NCBI GenBank assembly: GCA_965208685.1
Contig: CBDBPL010000007.1
Coordinates: 372,001 to 436,000 of the forward strand
DNA from: JAJEFO01 sp965208685
GTDB lineage: Bacteria; Pseudomonadota; Alphaproteobacteria; Rhodobacterales; Rhodobacteraceae
Direction of reading: 5' to 3'
DNA length: 64,000 bases
In this document: one piece after another, positions 29,245 through 38,973 of the stretch
How the letters are laid out: each line of letters begins with the position of its first letter
Position numbering within the stretch: the first letter of the stretch is position 1
Notes under the pieces: generated by a model
Seen by the model: the letters and a program-made list of their open reading frames with translations, nothing else
The model's database searches: none
Told to the model about the DNA's origin: nothing
Position numbers and translations under genes: made by a program

Positions 29245-31743
29245 CTATCCGTCGAAGCGAATCGCCGCGTTTTCCGGATCATAGGGGCTGTCATCCGTCA
29301 CTTCCGCGTCCCAGAGCTTCTGCTGCATCCTGACCTTCAGCCGGGTCCCGGGCTGCGCCTGCTCCGGCCCGACATATCCCATCGCAATCGACTTGCCGAA
29401 GTGCACGGAGAAGCCGCCGGAAGTCAGGCGTCCGACCCTCCTCTCTCCCGAATAGAGCGCTTCCCGGCCCCACGGATCCGCGTCCGCCGGTCCGTCGACC
29501 AGCAGCGTGACACACTTGAACCGGATTCCGGTCTCCATCATCTTTGCCTTGCCGAGGAAGTCTTTTTTGAGATCGACGAACCGGTTCAGGCCTGCTTCAA
29601 GGGGCGTTGCGTCGCGACCGAGTTCGGTTCCGAATGCGCGGTAGGACTTTTCCTGCCGGAGCCAGTTCTGGGCCCGTGCCCCGACAAGCTTCATGTCATG
29701 GGGTGCGCCGGCTTCCATCAATCGGTCCCAGAGATGGTTCTGCATCTCGATCGGATGATGCAGCTCCCAGCCCAGTTCTCCCGTATAGGCCACGCGTGCG
29801 GCAAGCGTTGGGCACATCCCGAATTCAACCTGCCGCAACGATAGCCACGGGAACAGGGCGTTTGACAGTGCCGCGTCAGGATCCGGATCGCGAATCAGGG
29901 CCTTGAGAACCTCCCTGGATCTCGGTCCCGCAATGGCGAACACGCCCAGCCGCGCCGTCCAGTCCTCAACATTGATCCGGCCAAGTTCCGCTTCCCTGTC
30001 CTCGACGGCCTTCAGGAGAAAGTCCCTGTCATAGGCATGCCACGCTCCGGCAGAGACAAGCAGGAAGCGATCCTCCGCTTCACGCATGATCGTGTACTCG
30101 GAACGCGTCGTGCCGTGTGCAGTAAGCGCATAGGTCAATCCGACCCGTCCGGTCCCGGGCAGCCTGTTGCAGGTGAACCAGTCGAGGAATGCCGCCGCGC
30201 CGGGTCCGTGAACCACGTGCTTGGAAAACGCGGTGGCATCGATCAGGCCGACGCCTTTCCGGATCGCCTTGGCTTCGTCGACCGCATGCTGCCACCACGC
30301 GCCTCGCCGGAAGCTCCGGGCGTCGTGGTCGAAACTGTCCGAAGCGTTCTCCGGTCCGTAGTAGTTCGGGCGTTCCCAGCCGTTGACCTGCCCGAACTGC
30401 GCGCCGGCCGCCCTTTGCCGATCATATGCTGGCGCGGTGCGGAGCGGCCGGCAGGCCTCACGTTCCTCGTCCGGGTGATGCAGGATGTAGACGTGCGAAT
30501 AGCACTCCTCGTTCTTTCGCGCTGCGTACTCGGTGGTCATCCACGGGCCGTACCGTTTCGGGTCCAGGCTTGCCATGTCGATTTCTGCCTCGCCTTCGAC
30601 CATGAGCTGCGCAAGGTAGTGGCCGGTTCCGCCTGCCGCGGTGATGCCGAAGGAGAAGCCCTCCGCAAGCCACAGGTTGCGCAGTCCTGGCGCGGGCCCG
30701 AGCAGGGGATTGCCGTCTGGCGTGTAACAGATCGGGCCATTGAAATCGTCCTTCAGGCCAACGGTCTCGGAAGAGGGTATACGGTGAATCATGGACATGT
30801 ACTCCTCTTCGATCCGCTCCAGGTCGAGCGGAAAGAGGTCGGCCCGGAAGCCGTCCGGACAGCCGAACTCGAAGCGGGCCGGGGCGTTCCGTTCGTAGGG
30901 GCCGAGAATCCAGCCGCCACGTTCCTCGCGCACGTACCACTTTGCGTCGGCGTCTCTCAGCACGGGATGTTCGGGCCGCGTCTTGCGATATTCCATGAGC
31001 GCGGGATCCGGTTCGGTGACGATGTACTGATGTTCCACGGGGATTGCCGGAATCTTGATGCCGAGGAGCCGGGCCGTCCGCTGCGCATGATTGCCTGTAG
31101 CCGTGACGACATGCTCGGCATGAACGGTGACCTGTTCGCCAGAGGGCAGCAGGTTGCCGCCCTTCTCCTCCATTTTCGTGGCCTGCACCTTCCAGCGCTC
31201 GCCGTCCCAGGCATAGCTGTCGACCTGCCATCTCCGTTCGATCGCAGCGCCGCGTGCGCGAGCGCCCTTTGCCATCGCCTGAGTCACGTCGGCGGGATTT
31301 ATGTAGCCGTCGGTCGGGTGAAAGATGGCGCCCTTCAGGTCTTCGGTGCGAACAAGCGGCCAGCGATCCCTGATCTGGGCCGGCGTCATCCATTCATACG
31401 GAACGCCGCAGGTCTCCGCGGTCGACGCATAGAGCATGTATTCGTCCATCCGGTCCTGCGACTGCGCCATGCGCAGGTTGCCGACGACCTGGAAGCCTGG
31501 ATTGAGTCCGGTTTCCTCCTCAAGCGTCTTGTAGAACCTGATCGAATGATCGTGGATGTGCGTCGTGGCATAGCTCATGTTGAAATAGGGCAGGAGCCCT
31601 GCCGCGTGCCAGGTCGAGCCGGATGTCAGTTCGTCCCGCTCAAGCAGCAGCACGTCCTTCCAGCCCGCCTTGGCGAGGTGATATGCGATCGCGGTTCCCA
31701 CGGCCCCGCCGCCGACGACCAGTGCTTTGACATGTGATTTCAT
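29245..31743 (-). CDS. FAD-dependent oxidoreductase with GcvT domain (dimethylglycine/sarcosine dehydrogenase-like)
   Basis: An 832-residue flavoprotein. Residues ~5-400 form a DAO-type FAD domain starting with VVGGGAVGTAIAYHLAKAG and containing STWHAAGLLP, where a His covalently holds FAD in the dimethylglycine dehydrogenase family. An FAO-M linker domain follows, and the C-terminal ~400 residues are a GcvT-like folate-binding domain (YTGELGWELHHP, ALNxFVDLKKDFLGK type). The family demethylates N-methyl amino acids such as dimethylglycine and passes the one-carbon unit to tetrahydrofolate. No glycine-betaine transporter is adjacent, so the substrate is inferred from family only. Confidence 0.88.
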   Translation of the reverse strand: MKSHVKALVVGGGAVGTAIAYHLAKAGWKDVLLLERDELTSGSTWHAAGLLPYFNMSYATTHIHDHSIRFYKTLEEETGLNPGFQVVGNLRMAQSQDRMDEYMLYASTAETCGVPYEWMTPAQIRDRWPLVRTEDLKGAIFHPTDGYINPADVTQAMAKGARARGAAIERRWQVDSYAWDGERWKVQATKMEEKGGNLLPSGEQVTVHAEHVVTATGNHAQRTARLLGIKIPAIPVEHQYIVTEPDPALMEYRKTRPEHPVLRDADAKWYVREERGGWILGPYERNAPARFEFGCPDGFRADLFPLDLERIEEEYMSMIHRIPSSETVGLKDDFNGPICYTPDGNPLLGPAPGLRNLWLAEGFSFGITAAGGTGHYLAQLMVEGEAEIDMASLDPKRYGPWMTTEYAARKNEECYSHVYILHHPDEEREACRPLRTAPAYDRQRAAGAQFGQVNGWERPNYYGPENASDSFDHDARSFRRGAWWQHAVDEAKAIRKGVGLIDATAFSKHVVHGPGAAAFLDWFTCNRLPGTGRVGLTYALTAHGTTRSEYTIMREAEDRFLLVSAGAWHAYDRDFLLKAVEDREAELGRINVEDWTARLGVFAIAGPRSREVLKALIRDPDPDAALSNALFPWLSLRQVEFGMCPTLAARVAYTGELGWELHHPIEMQNHLWDRLMEAGAPHDMKLVGARAQNWLRQEKSYRAFGTELGRDATPLEAGLNRFVDLKKDFLGKAKMMETGIRFKCVTLLVDGPADADPWGREALYSGERRVGRLTSGGFSVHFGKSIAMGYVGPEQAQPGTRLKVRMQQKLWDAEVTDDSPYDPENAAIRFDG

Positions 31744-32007
31744 GGGCGCGCCTCCGTTTCGGGAGCAGGTTCTACCTCATTGAGCCATCCGGCCACAAAT
31801 CTATCCGACGGGATGGCCACCGAAAGCGACCCCGGACACGCCGGGAATTGCCGAATAGGGCGCCTGCCGGGAATTAAGGCCGGGACAGGGCGGGAAGTCT
31901 GCAAGCACGTTTCCACGCGGCAGCCGGCCATCTGACGGACGAGACTTGGAATGGTTCCCACACCTTGAGAATCGGGCTACATTTTGGGCAGGAAAGGAGA
32001 CTCGGCC

Positions 32008-32481
32008 ATGCGCAGGCTCTTTGCGTTCATACTCGGTCTTGTCGTGGGAGCGCCGGTCGGAGCGTTTCTCTGGTACGCCTATTCGCCGCTCCTGTTCGAC
32101 GAGGTTGTGTTCGAGAACCTGAGCGAGGCCGAGGTCGTGGCGACAGGAAGCTTCCGTGACGCGGATGAAAGGCACAAGGGGCAGGGGATCGCGACTCTCG
32201 TTGCACTTCCCGACGGCGGACACGAAGTCCAGCTGTCGAAGTTCCAGGTGACGAATGGTCCCGATCTCGAAGTCTGGCTTTCGGCCCATCCGGATCCGCG
32301 GAAGTCCTCGGACATTGCCTACAGTTCCTGGGTGTCGCTTGGCCAGCTAAAGGGCAATGTTGGCGATCAGGCCTATGCGGTGCCCGTGGGAACCGATTTG
32401 GGCGCGATCAAGTCCGTCGTGATCTGGTGCGAGCAGTTTGGCGTTCTTTTCTCGCCCGCAGTGCTCGTGCCCGCGAGCTGA
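32008..32481 (+). CDS. DM13-domain membrane-anchored protein
   Basis: A 157-residue protein. Residues 1-20 form an N-terminal helix (LFAFILGLVVGAPVGAFLWY) acting as signal or anchor. The rest is a DM13 domain (TGSFRDADERHKGQGIATLVALPDGGHEVQLSKFQVTNGPDLEVWLSAHP ... VPVGTDLGAIKSVVIWCEQFGVLFSPAVL), with the near-C-terminal Cys that is invariant in the family. DM13 proteins may mediate redox at the cell surface. GGAAAGGAG eight bases upstream supports ATG 32008 over the in-frame 31984. Confidence 0.85.
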   Translation: MRRLFAFILGLVVGAPVGAFLWYAYSPLLFDEVVFENLSEAEVVATGSFRDADERHKGQGIATLVALPDGGHEVQLSKFQVTNGPDLEVWLSAHPDPRKSSDIAYSSWVSLGQLKGNVGDQAYAVPVGTDLGAIKSVVIWCEQFGVLFSPAVLVPAS

Positions 32482-32642
32482 CGTGGGTGTCCTGTCGGTG
32501 ACGCGCAAACGCATGCCAAAGTTCGGGTACTTGGCGCCAATGCTGCGCGTCCGCTTCGCGCGATCGTCGCGTTGCATCTGCAGAGCCGCTCGACGGCATG
32601 GACCGTTCGCTGTCGCTTGGCTGGATCTGGCCGGAGTTGAGC

Positions 32643-33647
32643 ATGGCATCGCACGACAACATACCTGAACTGGCGCTCGAATGGGTCGACGCCGGTCGGT
32701 CCGTCGCGTTGGCGACGGTGGTGAAGACCTGGGGGTCAGCGCCCAGGCCGGTCGGTGCGCAACTCGTGATCGACGGGGAGTTGTCGTTCCAGGGATCGGT
32801 TTCGGGCGGTTGCGTGGAAAGTGCGGTGCTGTTCGAGGCATCCGATGCCATGCAAGACGGCACTTGCCGGATGTTGAGCTTTGGCGTTTCCGACGAGAGT
32901 GCATTCGAGGTCGGCCTGGCATGCGGTGGCGAGATCGAGGTGATGGTGGAACCGGTCGGCAAGGGGCAGGGGCCTTCAGTCAACGAGCTCCGGGCGCTGG
33001 TGAGCGCGCGCGTCTCGCGCCAGCCCGTTGTCTGGGAAGTCGACCTGTCGTCCTGGGCTCGGCGGCTTCTGCCGAGAGACCAATCTGATGAGGAACTCGA
33101 GGAGCGTTTTCGAACCGACAGGTCCGTACGCGAAGGCGACGTATTCCGCGGCGTCCACAATCCACCGCTGCGTCTCGTCATCGTCGGTGCCGTCCACATC
33201 GCGCAACCGTTGGTGCAGATGGCGCGCCTGGCCGGATATGACGTTGCGTTGTGCGATCCACGGGACAGTTTTGCCAGCGCGGAGAGATTCCCGGGCGAGC
33301 TGTTTCTCGAAGGCTGGCCTGACGAGGCTCTGGACGCCCACGGCGTCGACGCCCGCACCGCCGTCGTCACGCTCAGTCATGACCCGAAGATCGATACGCC
33401 GGCGCTTCGCGTGGCGTTGTCAACCGAGGCGTTCTACATCGGGGCGCTCGGATCCAGCCGCACGCATGCGAAGCGCGTCGCGGCGCTTTCCGAAGCCGGC
33501 GTTTCGGGAGACGCGATCGCGCGAATCGACGGACCCGTGGGCCTCGACATCGGAGCCAGCAGTCCGGCCGAGATCGCCGTGTCCATAATGGCCGAGATGA
33601 CCGAACGCCTTAGGCACCCGGAAGCGCGCCCCGGGGCCGGCTCATGA
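32643..33647 (+). CDS. xdhC: XdhC-family molybdoenzyme maturation factor
   Basis: A 334-residue XdhC/CoxI-type protein: the N-terminal XdhC-CoxI domain (TVVKTWGSAPRPVGAQLVI, GSVSGGCVE, FGVSDESAFEVGLACGG) and a C-terminal Rossmann domain (LRLVIVGAVHIAQPLVQMARLAGYDV, YIGALGSSRTHAKR). The family binds molybdenum cofactor, helps its sulfuration, and inserts it into xanthine-dehydrogenase-type enzymes. GGAG seven bases before ATG 32643 sets the start; 32598 is an alternative. It overlaps the next gene as ATGA. No xanthine or CO dehydrogenase subunits are in the window. Confidence 0.88.
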   Translation: MASHDNIPELALEWVDAGRSVALATVVKTWGSAPRPVGAQLVIDGELSFQGSVSGGCVESAVLFEASDAMQDGTCRMLSFGVSDESAFEVGLACGGEIEVMVEPVGKGQGPSVNELRALVSARVSRQPVVWEVDLSSWARRLLPRDQSDEELEERFRTDRSVREGDVFRGVHNPPLRLVIVGAVHIAQPLVQMARLAGYDVALCDPRDSFASAERFPGELFLEGWPDEALDAHGVDARTAVVTLSHDPKIDTPALRVALSTEAFYIGALGSSRTHAKRVAALSEAGVSGDAIARIDGPVGLDIGASSPAEIAVSIMAEMTERLRHPEARPGAGS

Positions 33648-34636
33648 CCTTCGGGGAACTGGCCGTGGAAGCAGCGGAAGGCGCGATTCTCGCCCACTCG
33701 ATGAAACTCGAGAGCGGCACCGTAAGCAAAGGCACGGTCCTGGGTGCGGAGCACGTGCTGCGCCTGAAGGAGGCTGGAATCGAGTCCGTCATTGCGGCGC
33801 AGCTGGAGCCCGGGGACATCGCGGAAGACGATGCGGCGGGCCGAATCGCGGCGAGACTCATGACGCCAGGCCTGAAACTGACCAAGGCATTCACGGGCCG
33901 TGCCAATCTTGTCGCCGGGCATTCGGGCATTGTCATGGTCAATTCGGACGCGGTCCACGCCATGAACCGGGTCGACGAAGGCATCACGCTTGCCACCCTT
34001 CCTGACATGATGCGGGTGCACCGCGGTCAGCTGGTCGCCACGATCAAGGTAATCACCTATGCAGTGGCGGCGGCGCAGGTCGATGTGGCGGTAGAGGTGC
34101 TGGGAGACGGCGCTGTCCGCCTGGCACCATTCAGGCCTGGTCGGGTGCAACTCATCCTGACAAGGTTGCCGAGCTTCAAGGAGAGTCTTCTCGAGAAGGG
34201 GAGAAAGGTCGTCGAAGATCGCATCGGCGCACTTGGGCTTGAACTCGCGGATGTTTCCGTCGTCGAGCATCGGACCGAGGCGATCACTGATGCGCTGGAT
34301 CCGGAAATGGACCTGATCCTGATTCTCGGCGCGTCCGCAACTTCAGATCGCGCAGACGTCGCTCCCGCTGCCGTGTCAGCGGCCGGAGGAGTCATTCAGC
34401 GATTCGGCATGCCCGTTGATCCGGGCAACCTTCTGTTTCTTGCCGACCTGGAGGGCGCGTCCGTCGTCGGGTTGCCGGGATGCGCGCGCTCCCCCGCATT
34501 GAACGGAGTCGACTGGGTGCTTGAGCGATTGGCGGCAGCAATGCCCGTGGATGGCGAAAGCATCGCCGCGATGGGTGTAGGCGGACTTCTCAAGGAGATG
34601 CCTGGCCGACCGCAGCCACGCCAGCCAAGGAAGTGA
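33644..34636 (+). CDS. Molybdopterin-binding (MoCF) protein
   Basis: A 330-residue protein. The C-terminal half (DLILILGASATSDRADVAPAAVSAAGGVIQRFGMPVDPGNLLFLADLEGASVVGLPGCARSPALNGVDWVLERL) matches the MoCF/MogA-like molybdopterin-binding domain that is often fused to or paired with MobA/XdhC. It is translationally coupled to xdhC by an ATGA overlap, so a joint role in handing mature cofactor to an enzyme of the xanthine-oxidase family is likely. The C-terminus ends in a short basic Pro/Arg tail. Confidence 0.85.
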   Translation: MTFGELAVEAAEGAILAHSMKLESGTVSKGTVLGAEHVLRLKEAGIESVIAAQLEPGDIAEDDAAGRIAARLMTPGLKLTKAFTGRANLVAGHSGIVMVNSDAVHAMNRVDEGITLATLPDMMRVHRGQLVATIKVITYAVAAAQVDVAVEVLGDGAVRLAPFRPGRVQLILTRLPSFKESLLEKGRKVVEDRIGALGLELADVSVVEHRTEAITDALDPEMDLILILGASATSDRADVAPAAVSAAGGVIQRFGMPVDPGNLLFLADLEGASVVGLPGCARSPALNGVDWVLERLAAAMPVDGESIAAMGVGGLLKEMPGRPQPRQPRK

Positions 34637-34795
34637 TCAGTCCGGAGATCTGCGGACTGCGTCGGGCCAAGGCGCAATCCGGGAGCTTGCAAATGCGGCG
34701 CGGAAGATACATTGCTCGGCATCCGCGATCCGGGGTTGATCTCCGGACCGGTCCCAGTCTGGGGGCATGGCCCGATTGAAGGCATGGAGTTCAGG

Positions 34796-36316
34796 ATGAG
34801 CAAGCCGACTCCCGTGGTGCTCTGCATCCTTGATGGCTGGGGTCTTCGTGAAGATCCGAGCGACAACGCGCCCGCACTGGCCTCGACGCCGACCTTTGAC
34901 CGAATCATGGCCGAGTGCCCGAACTCGACGCTTGTCACGCACGGTCCGGATGTCGGACTTCCTTCCGGGCAAATGGGCAATTCGGAAGTCGGGCATACAA
35001 ATATCGGCGCCGGTCGGATCGTTGCCATGGATCTTGGCCAGATCGACCTTGCGATCGAGGACGGTTCCTTCGCGAGACGCCCGGCGCTGCAGGAATTCAT
35101 CGCGGTTCTCAAAGAGTCTGGCGGTCGGGCCCATCTCGCGGGACTGGTGTCAGCGGGTGGCGTTCACTCGCACCAGTCGCACATGGCGCAGGCGGCACGG
35201 ATTCTCGCCGATGCCGGCATCGAGACACTCGTTCACGTGATCACCGACGGCCGCGACGTTCCACCCAGGTCCGCGCATGAATGCATTGCCAATTTGCGCG
35301 AAGCCATCCCGTCTGGCGTGGAAGTCGCTACCGTTTCAGGCCGGTACTTCGCGATGGACCGTGACAACCGCTGGGACCGCGTCGAGCACGCCTTTCGTGC
35401 CATTGTGAAGGGCGAGGGCGTGGCATCGGAAACCGGGTTGACCGCAGTCGACGATGCCCGGGCCGAAGGCATCACCGATGAGTTCATTTTGCCTACGGTG
35501 CTCGCAGGGTACGCCGGAATGAATGACGGAGACGGAGTCTTCTTCACGAATTTCCGTGCCGATCGTGCCAGGGAGATCATGGCGGCAATTGCAGCACCCG
35601 GCTTCGACGCATTCGGGGCCGGTCCGCGCCCGAACCTGGCTGCGTGTCTTGGCATGGTCGAATACTCGGACCAGCACAATGCCTACATGACCAGCGTGTT
35701 TCCCAAACAGGACATCAGGAACACGTTGGGCGCGTGGGTTGCACGGCATGGGCTCAGGCAGTTCCGGCTCGCCGAAACCGAGAAGTATCCGCATGTCACG
35801 TTCTTTCTGAACGGTGGCAAGGAAGAGCCGGAAGCGGGCGAAGACCGCTTCATGCCCAAGAGTCCGGACGTGTCCACCTACGATCTGAAACCCGAAATGT
35901 CGGCGGCAGAGGTGACCGACACCTTCGTCGAGGCCATTGAGGCAGGCTATGATCTTGTCGTCACGAACTATGCCAACCCTGACATGGTGGGACACACGGG
36001 AGACCTTGATGCCGCAATCAAGGCCTGCGAGGCCGTGGATCAAGGGCTTGCCCGCGTCGTCGAGGCGCTCGACAGGTCGGGCGGCGCCATGCTGCTTACG
36101 GCGGATCATGGAAACTGTGAGACGATGGTCGATCCTGAAACCGGCGAGGCGCACACGGCGCACACCACGAATCTCGTGCCGGTCGCGCTTTGCGGCGGTC
36201 CCGCGCACGTGAGGCTCGCCAACGGACGTCTCTCCGATCTGGCTCCAACCGTCTTGGAACTCATGGAGTTGCCCCAGCCGGACGAAATGACCGGAAGGAG
36301 CCTGATTCGGGCTTGA
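34796..36316 (+). CDS. gpmI: 2,3-bisphosphoglycerate-independent phosphoglycerate mutase
   Basis: A 506-residue Mn-dependent glycolytic enzyme interconverting 3- and 2-phosphoglycerate. VLCILDGWG opens the alkaline-phosphatase-like metal domain, the catalytic Ser lies in PSGQMGNSEVGHTNIGAGR, the transferase domain has ITDGRDVPPRSA, and the late metal ligands are in NYANPDMVGHTGD and LTADHGNCE. ATG 34796 has GGAG seven bases upstream; the frame is open to 34712 without similarity. Confidence 0.95.
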   Translation: MSKPTPVVLCILDGWGLREDPSDNAPALASTPTFDRIMAECPNSTLVTHGPDVGLPSGQMGNSEVGHTNIGAGRIVAMDLGQIDLAIEDGSFARRPALQEFIAVLKESGGRAHLAGLVSAGGVHSHQSHMAQAARILADAGIETLVHVITDGRDVPPRSAHECIANLREAIPSGVEVATVSGRYFAMDRDNRWDRVEHAFRAIVKGEGVASETGLTAVDDARAEGITDEFILPTVLAGYAGMNDGDGVFFTNFRADRAREIMAAIAAPGFDAFGAGPRPNLAACLGMVEYSDQHNAYMTSVFPKQDIRNTLGAWVARHGLRQFRLAETEKYPHVTFFLNGGKEEPEAGEDRFMPKSPDVSTYDLKPEMSAAEVTDTFVEAIEAGYDLVVTNYANPDMVGHTGDLDAAIKACEAVDQGLARVVEALDRSGGAMLLTADHGNCETMVDPETGEAHTAHTTNLVPVALCGGPAHVRLANGRLSDLAPTVLELMELPQPDEMTGRSLIRA

Positions 36317-36506
36317 ACAGCCGCCCTGTCGATGGCGAGACGGGATTTCGATGATCGAAATTCCGCTCCCACAAGAGAAATTGAACGAAATTACGCGAGA
36401 CTGTGGTCTTTTCGGACCAGAAACGCATTATATGCAGGTCGGGCACGTGCATGGCCTGATCGATCCAGCCCTGATCAAGATACGGGGCCAATACAAGGAA
36501 TGGACC

Positions 36507-37862
36507 ATGAGGAACCTTTTTCTGGCATCCGTCGGGGGCGTGATGCTCGGTGTTCTGGTTGCAACGCAGGTCACGGGACCGGTGATTGCGCAGGAGAGCG
36601 ACAAGCCGAGCGTCTATGAACAGCTCGACCTGTTCGGCGATATCTTCGAGCGCATCCGTGCGCAATATGTTGAGGAGGTGGACGAAGGCGAACTGATCGA
36701 AGCCGCGATCGACGGGATGCTGACGTCGCTCGACCCGCATTCATCGTATCTTTCGCCGGACGACGCGGCGGCGATGCGTGTCCAGACGAGGGGCGAATTC
36801 GGCGGGCTCGGCATAGAAGTGACCCAGGAAGACGGATTCGTGAAAGTGGTCTCGCCGATAGACGGAACGCCGGCCGACGAGGCGGGCATGCAGGCAGGCG
36901 ACTTCATCACTCATGTCGACGGCGAGAGCATCCTGGGCCTCACGCTCGACGAGGCGGTCGAAATGATGCGAGGTCCTGTCGGTTCAGAGATCGTCATTAC
37001 CGTCGTGCGCGAAGGCGAGACGGAGCCGTTCGATGTCTCGATCATTCGTGACACGATCAAGCTGACGGCGGTCAGGTCAAGGATTGTCGGGGAAACGGTG
37101 GTCTTGCGCATCACGACGTTCAGCGACCAGACGTTTCCGTCCCTGGAGGAGCAATTGCCTCAAATGGTCGAGGAGGCTGGCGGACTGGACGCGGTCAACG
37201 GATTCGTCATCGACCTCCGGAACAATCCGGGAGGCCTTCTCGATCAGGCCGTCAAGGTGTCCGACGCGTTTCTCGAAGGCGGCGAGATCGTTTCGACCCG
37301 TGGACGCGAGCTTCGGGACAGCGGCCGGTTCAATGCGGAAGCCGGTGACCTGGCCGAAGGCAAGCCGATCGTCGTCCTGATCAATGGCGGCTCCGCATCG
37401 GCGTCGGAGATCGTGGCGGGCGCGCTCCAGGATCACCGACGCGCAATCGTCGTGGGCACGAAGTCGTTTGGAAAGGGTTCGGTCCAAACCGTAATGCCTC
37501 TGCGTGGCGAGGCCGCAATGCGACTCACGACCGCGCGTTACTACACGCCTTCCGGTCGGTCGATTCAGGCCCTTGGCGTGTCTCCAGACATCATTGTCCA
37601 GCAGCCGCCCCGCCTGGAAGTCGACGAGACCGATGAACCCCAGCGGCAGAGGCGATTCGAGGCCGACCTGCGCGGATCTCTGTCAAATGACAGCCTCAGC
37701 GAAGACGAGCGCCGTCAGATCGAGGAAGATCGCTTGAGGGCGGAAGAGTCCGCGGAACTGCGCGACGAAGACTACCAGTTGGCCTATGCGATCGACATCT
37801 TGAAGGGGCTTTCCACGCTCGGGCCCGAATATGCCGCTGCGCTGGCGCGTCGATCCAATTGA
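36507..37862 (+). CDS. ctpA: S41 carboxyl-terminal processing peptidase
   Basis: A 451-residue periplasmic protease. An N-terminal signal (MRNLFLASVGGVMLGVLVA...VIAQ) sets the start at 36507, with GGA upstream. A PDZ domain (GGLGIEVTQEDGFVKVVSPIDGTPADEAGMQAGDFI) precedes the catalytic domain, where Ser in GGSASASE (about residues 294-300) and Lys in GTKSFGKGS form the dyad. The family trims C-termini of exported proteins and can regulate peptidoglycan hydrolases. It follows gpmI by 190 bases and ends in a strong hairpin. Confidence 0.93.
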   Translation: MRNLFLASVGGVMLGVLVATQVTGPVIAQESDKPSVYEQLDLFGDIFERIRAQYVEEVDEGELIEAAIDGMLTSLDPHSSYLSPDDAAAMRVQTRGEFGGLGIEVTQEDGFVKVVSPIDGTPADEAGMQAGDFITHVDGESILGLTLDEAVEMMRGPVGSEIVITVVREGETEPFDVSIIRDTIKLTAVRSRIVGETVVLRITTFSDQTFPSLEEQLPQMVEEAGGLDAVNGFVIDLRNNPGGLLDQAVKVSDAFLEGGEIVSTRGRELRDSGRFNAEAGDLAEGKPIVVLINGGSASASEIVAGALQDHRRAIVVGTKSFGKGSVQTVMPLRGEAAMRLTTARYYTPSGRSIQALGVSPDIIVQQPPRLEVDETDEPQRQRRFEADLRGSLSNDSLSEDERRQIEEDRLRAEESAELRDEDYQLAYAIDILKGLSTLGPEYAAALARRSN

Positions 37863-37872
37863 CGAAGGATCG

Positions 37873-37894
37873 CGCGAGGGCCGCCGCCCTCGCG
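37873..37894 (+). terminator. Hairpin terminator after ctpA
   Basis: CGCGAGGG (37873-37880) pairs perfectly with CCCTCGCG (37887-37894) around a six-base loop, 11 bases after the ctpA stop, followed by TTGCGTTG. The U-tract is weak, so efficiency is uncertain. Confidence 0.5.
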
Positions 37895-38191
37895 TTGCGT
37901 TGAAGCGGGTCGGAATCTCGAATCGCAGGACTGTCGGCGACAACGCCGTCATGCAGTCTTGCTGGCATCATGCGGCTTGCGGCGCGTGCTGGGCAGGCAT
38001 TCGGGTCGCAGCGCCGTTCGCTTGAAGGCCTTGGTGTTGCCGAGCCCGGCAATTGCAGCATGGCTGCCTTGGGTCTATATGTCCACGGCATGAACATGCC
38101 TGGCGCCAGATCCCACGGCCAGTTTAGCATTTCGGCAAGCTCTGCGCCACGAGACCTCCTCACGGACCGGCCATCGCATGCCGGGGCATGG
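37895..38191. other. Intergenic region between ctpA and trmD
   Basis: About 300 bases. The frame of trmD is open through it, but the translation has no similarity to TrmD, so it is treated as leader. rpsP and rimM, which usually precede trmD, are absent. No other element recognised. Confidence 0.5.
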
Positions 38192-38881
38192 ATGGTGAAG
38201 GTCATCACGCTCTTCCCGGAAGCGTTTCCCGGCATTCTGGGCGCGTCACTGATCGGCAAGGCATTGGCGGAAGGGATCTGGAACCTGGAAGCGGTGGATC
38301 TGCGACAGTTTGGTTCGGGCAAGCACCGTAGCGTCGATGACACGCCATCCGGGGGCGGCGCGGGCATGGTTCTTCGTGCCGACGTCATGGGAAACGCCAT
38401 CCGACACGCGTGCCGGGACACGTCCCTGCCTCGGGTGTACCTCAGTCCGCGTGGGCACCGCCTCGACCAGGCAATGGTGCAGCGATTCTCGGAAGGTCCT
38501 GGCCTCGTTCTCATTTCGGGTCGGTTCGAAGGTCTTGATCAGCGCGTGATCGATCAGTTCGGCATCGAGGAAGTCTCCTTGGGCGATTTTGTGATGACGG
38601 GTGGAGAGATTGCTGCGCAGGCCCTGATCGACGCTGCCGTTCGGCTCTTGCCTGGCGTGGTTGGCAACGCTGCCTCAATCGAAGGCGAGAGCTTCTCGAA
38701 CGGGCTTCTCGAACATCCCCACTACACGCGCCCGGCGACCTGGGAGGGGCGTGACATTCCCGACGTCCTGACGTCTGGCGACCACCAGGCCGTGGCGAAT
38801 TGGCGCCAGCAAGAGGCGGAGCGACTGACGAGAGAGCGGCGGCCGGATCTTTGGCAGGCATATTCCGGCGAGAAGCCGTAA
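38192..38881 (+). CDS. trmD: tRNA (guanine-N1-)-methyltransferase
   Basis: A 229-residue SPOUT methyltransferase that forms m1G37 in tRNAs to prevent frameshifting. It starts MVKVITLFPEAFPG, and the trefoil-knot segments LSPRG, ISGRFEGLDQRV and SLGDFVMTGGE are all present. The frame extends upstream, but ATG 38192 is where homology begins. rplS follows 240 bases later, as in the classic rpsP-rimM-trmD-rplS cluster, here without the first two genes. Confidence 0.94.
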   Translation: MVKVITLFPEAFPGILGASLIGKALAEGIWNLEAVDLRQFGSGKHRSVDDTPSGGGAGMVLRADVMGNAIRHACRDTSLPRVYLSPRGHRLDQAMVQRFSEGPGLVLISGRFEGLDQRVIDQFGIEEVSLGDFVMTGGEIAAQALIDAAVRLLPGVVGNAASIEGESFSNGLLEHPHYTRPATWEGRDIPDVLTSGDHQAVANWRQQEAERLTRERRPDLWQAYSGEKP

Positions 38882-38944
38882 GTGTACGACAATGCCCCAT
38901 CCTTCTTGGGAGCGCATGTGACGGTTTCAAGCGGCTTTTTCCCC

Positions 38945-38973
38945 TTGATTGCTACCCAAGCACCCCCTATAGG
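38945..38973 (+). promoter_or_regulatory. Candidate promoter of rplS-rpmE
   Basis: TTGATT (38945-38950), a 17-base spacer and TATAGG (38968-38973) lie in the 240-base trmD-rplS gap. A transcript would have a leader of about 140 bases. Confidence 0.5.

Noticed and set aside
31744..32007. Glycine-type riboswitch upstream of the dimethylglycine-dehydrogenase-like gene
   Set aside because: No paired glycine-aptamer core (GGAGAG with GCGCCGAAGG type blocks) could be found.
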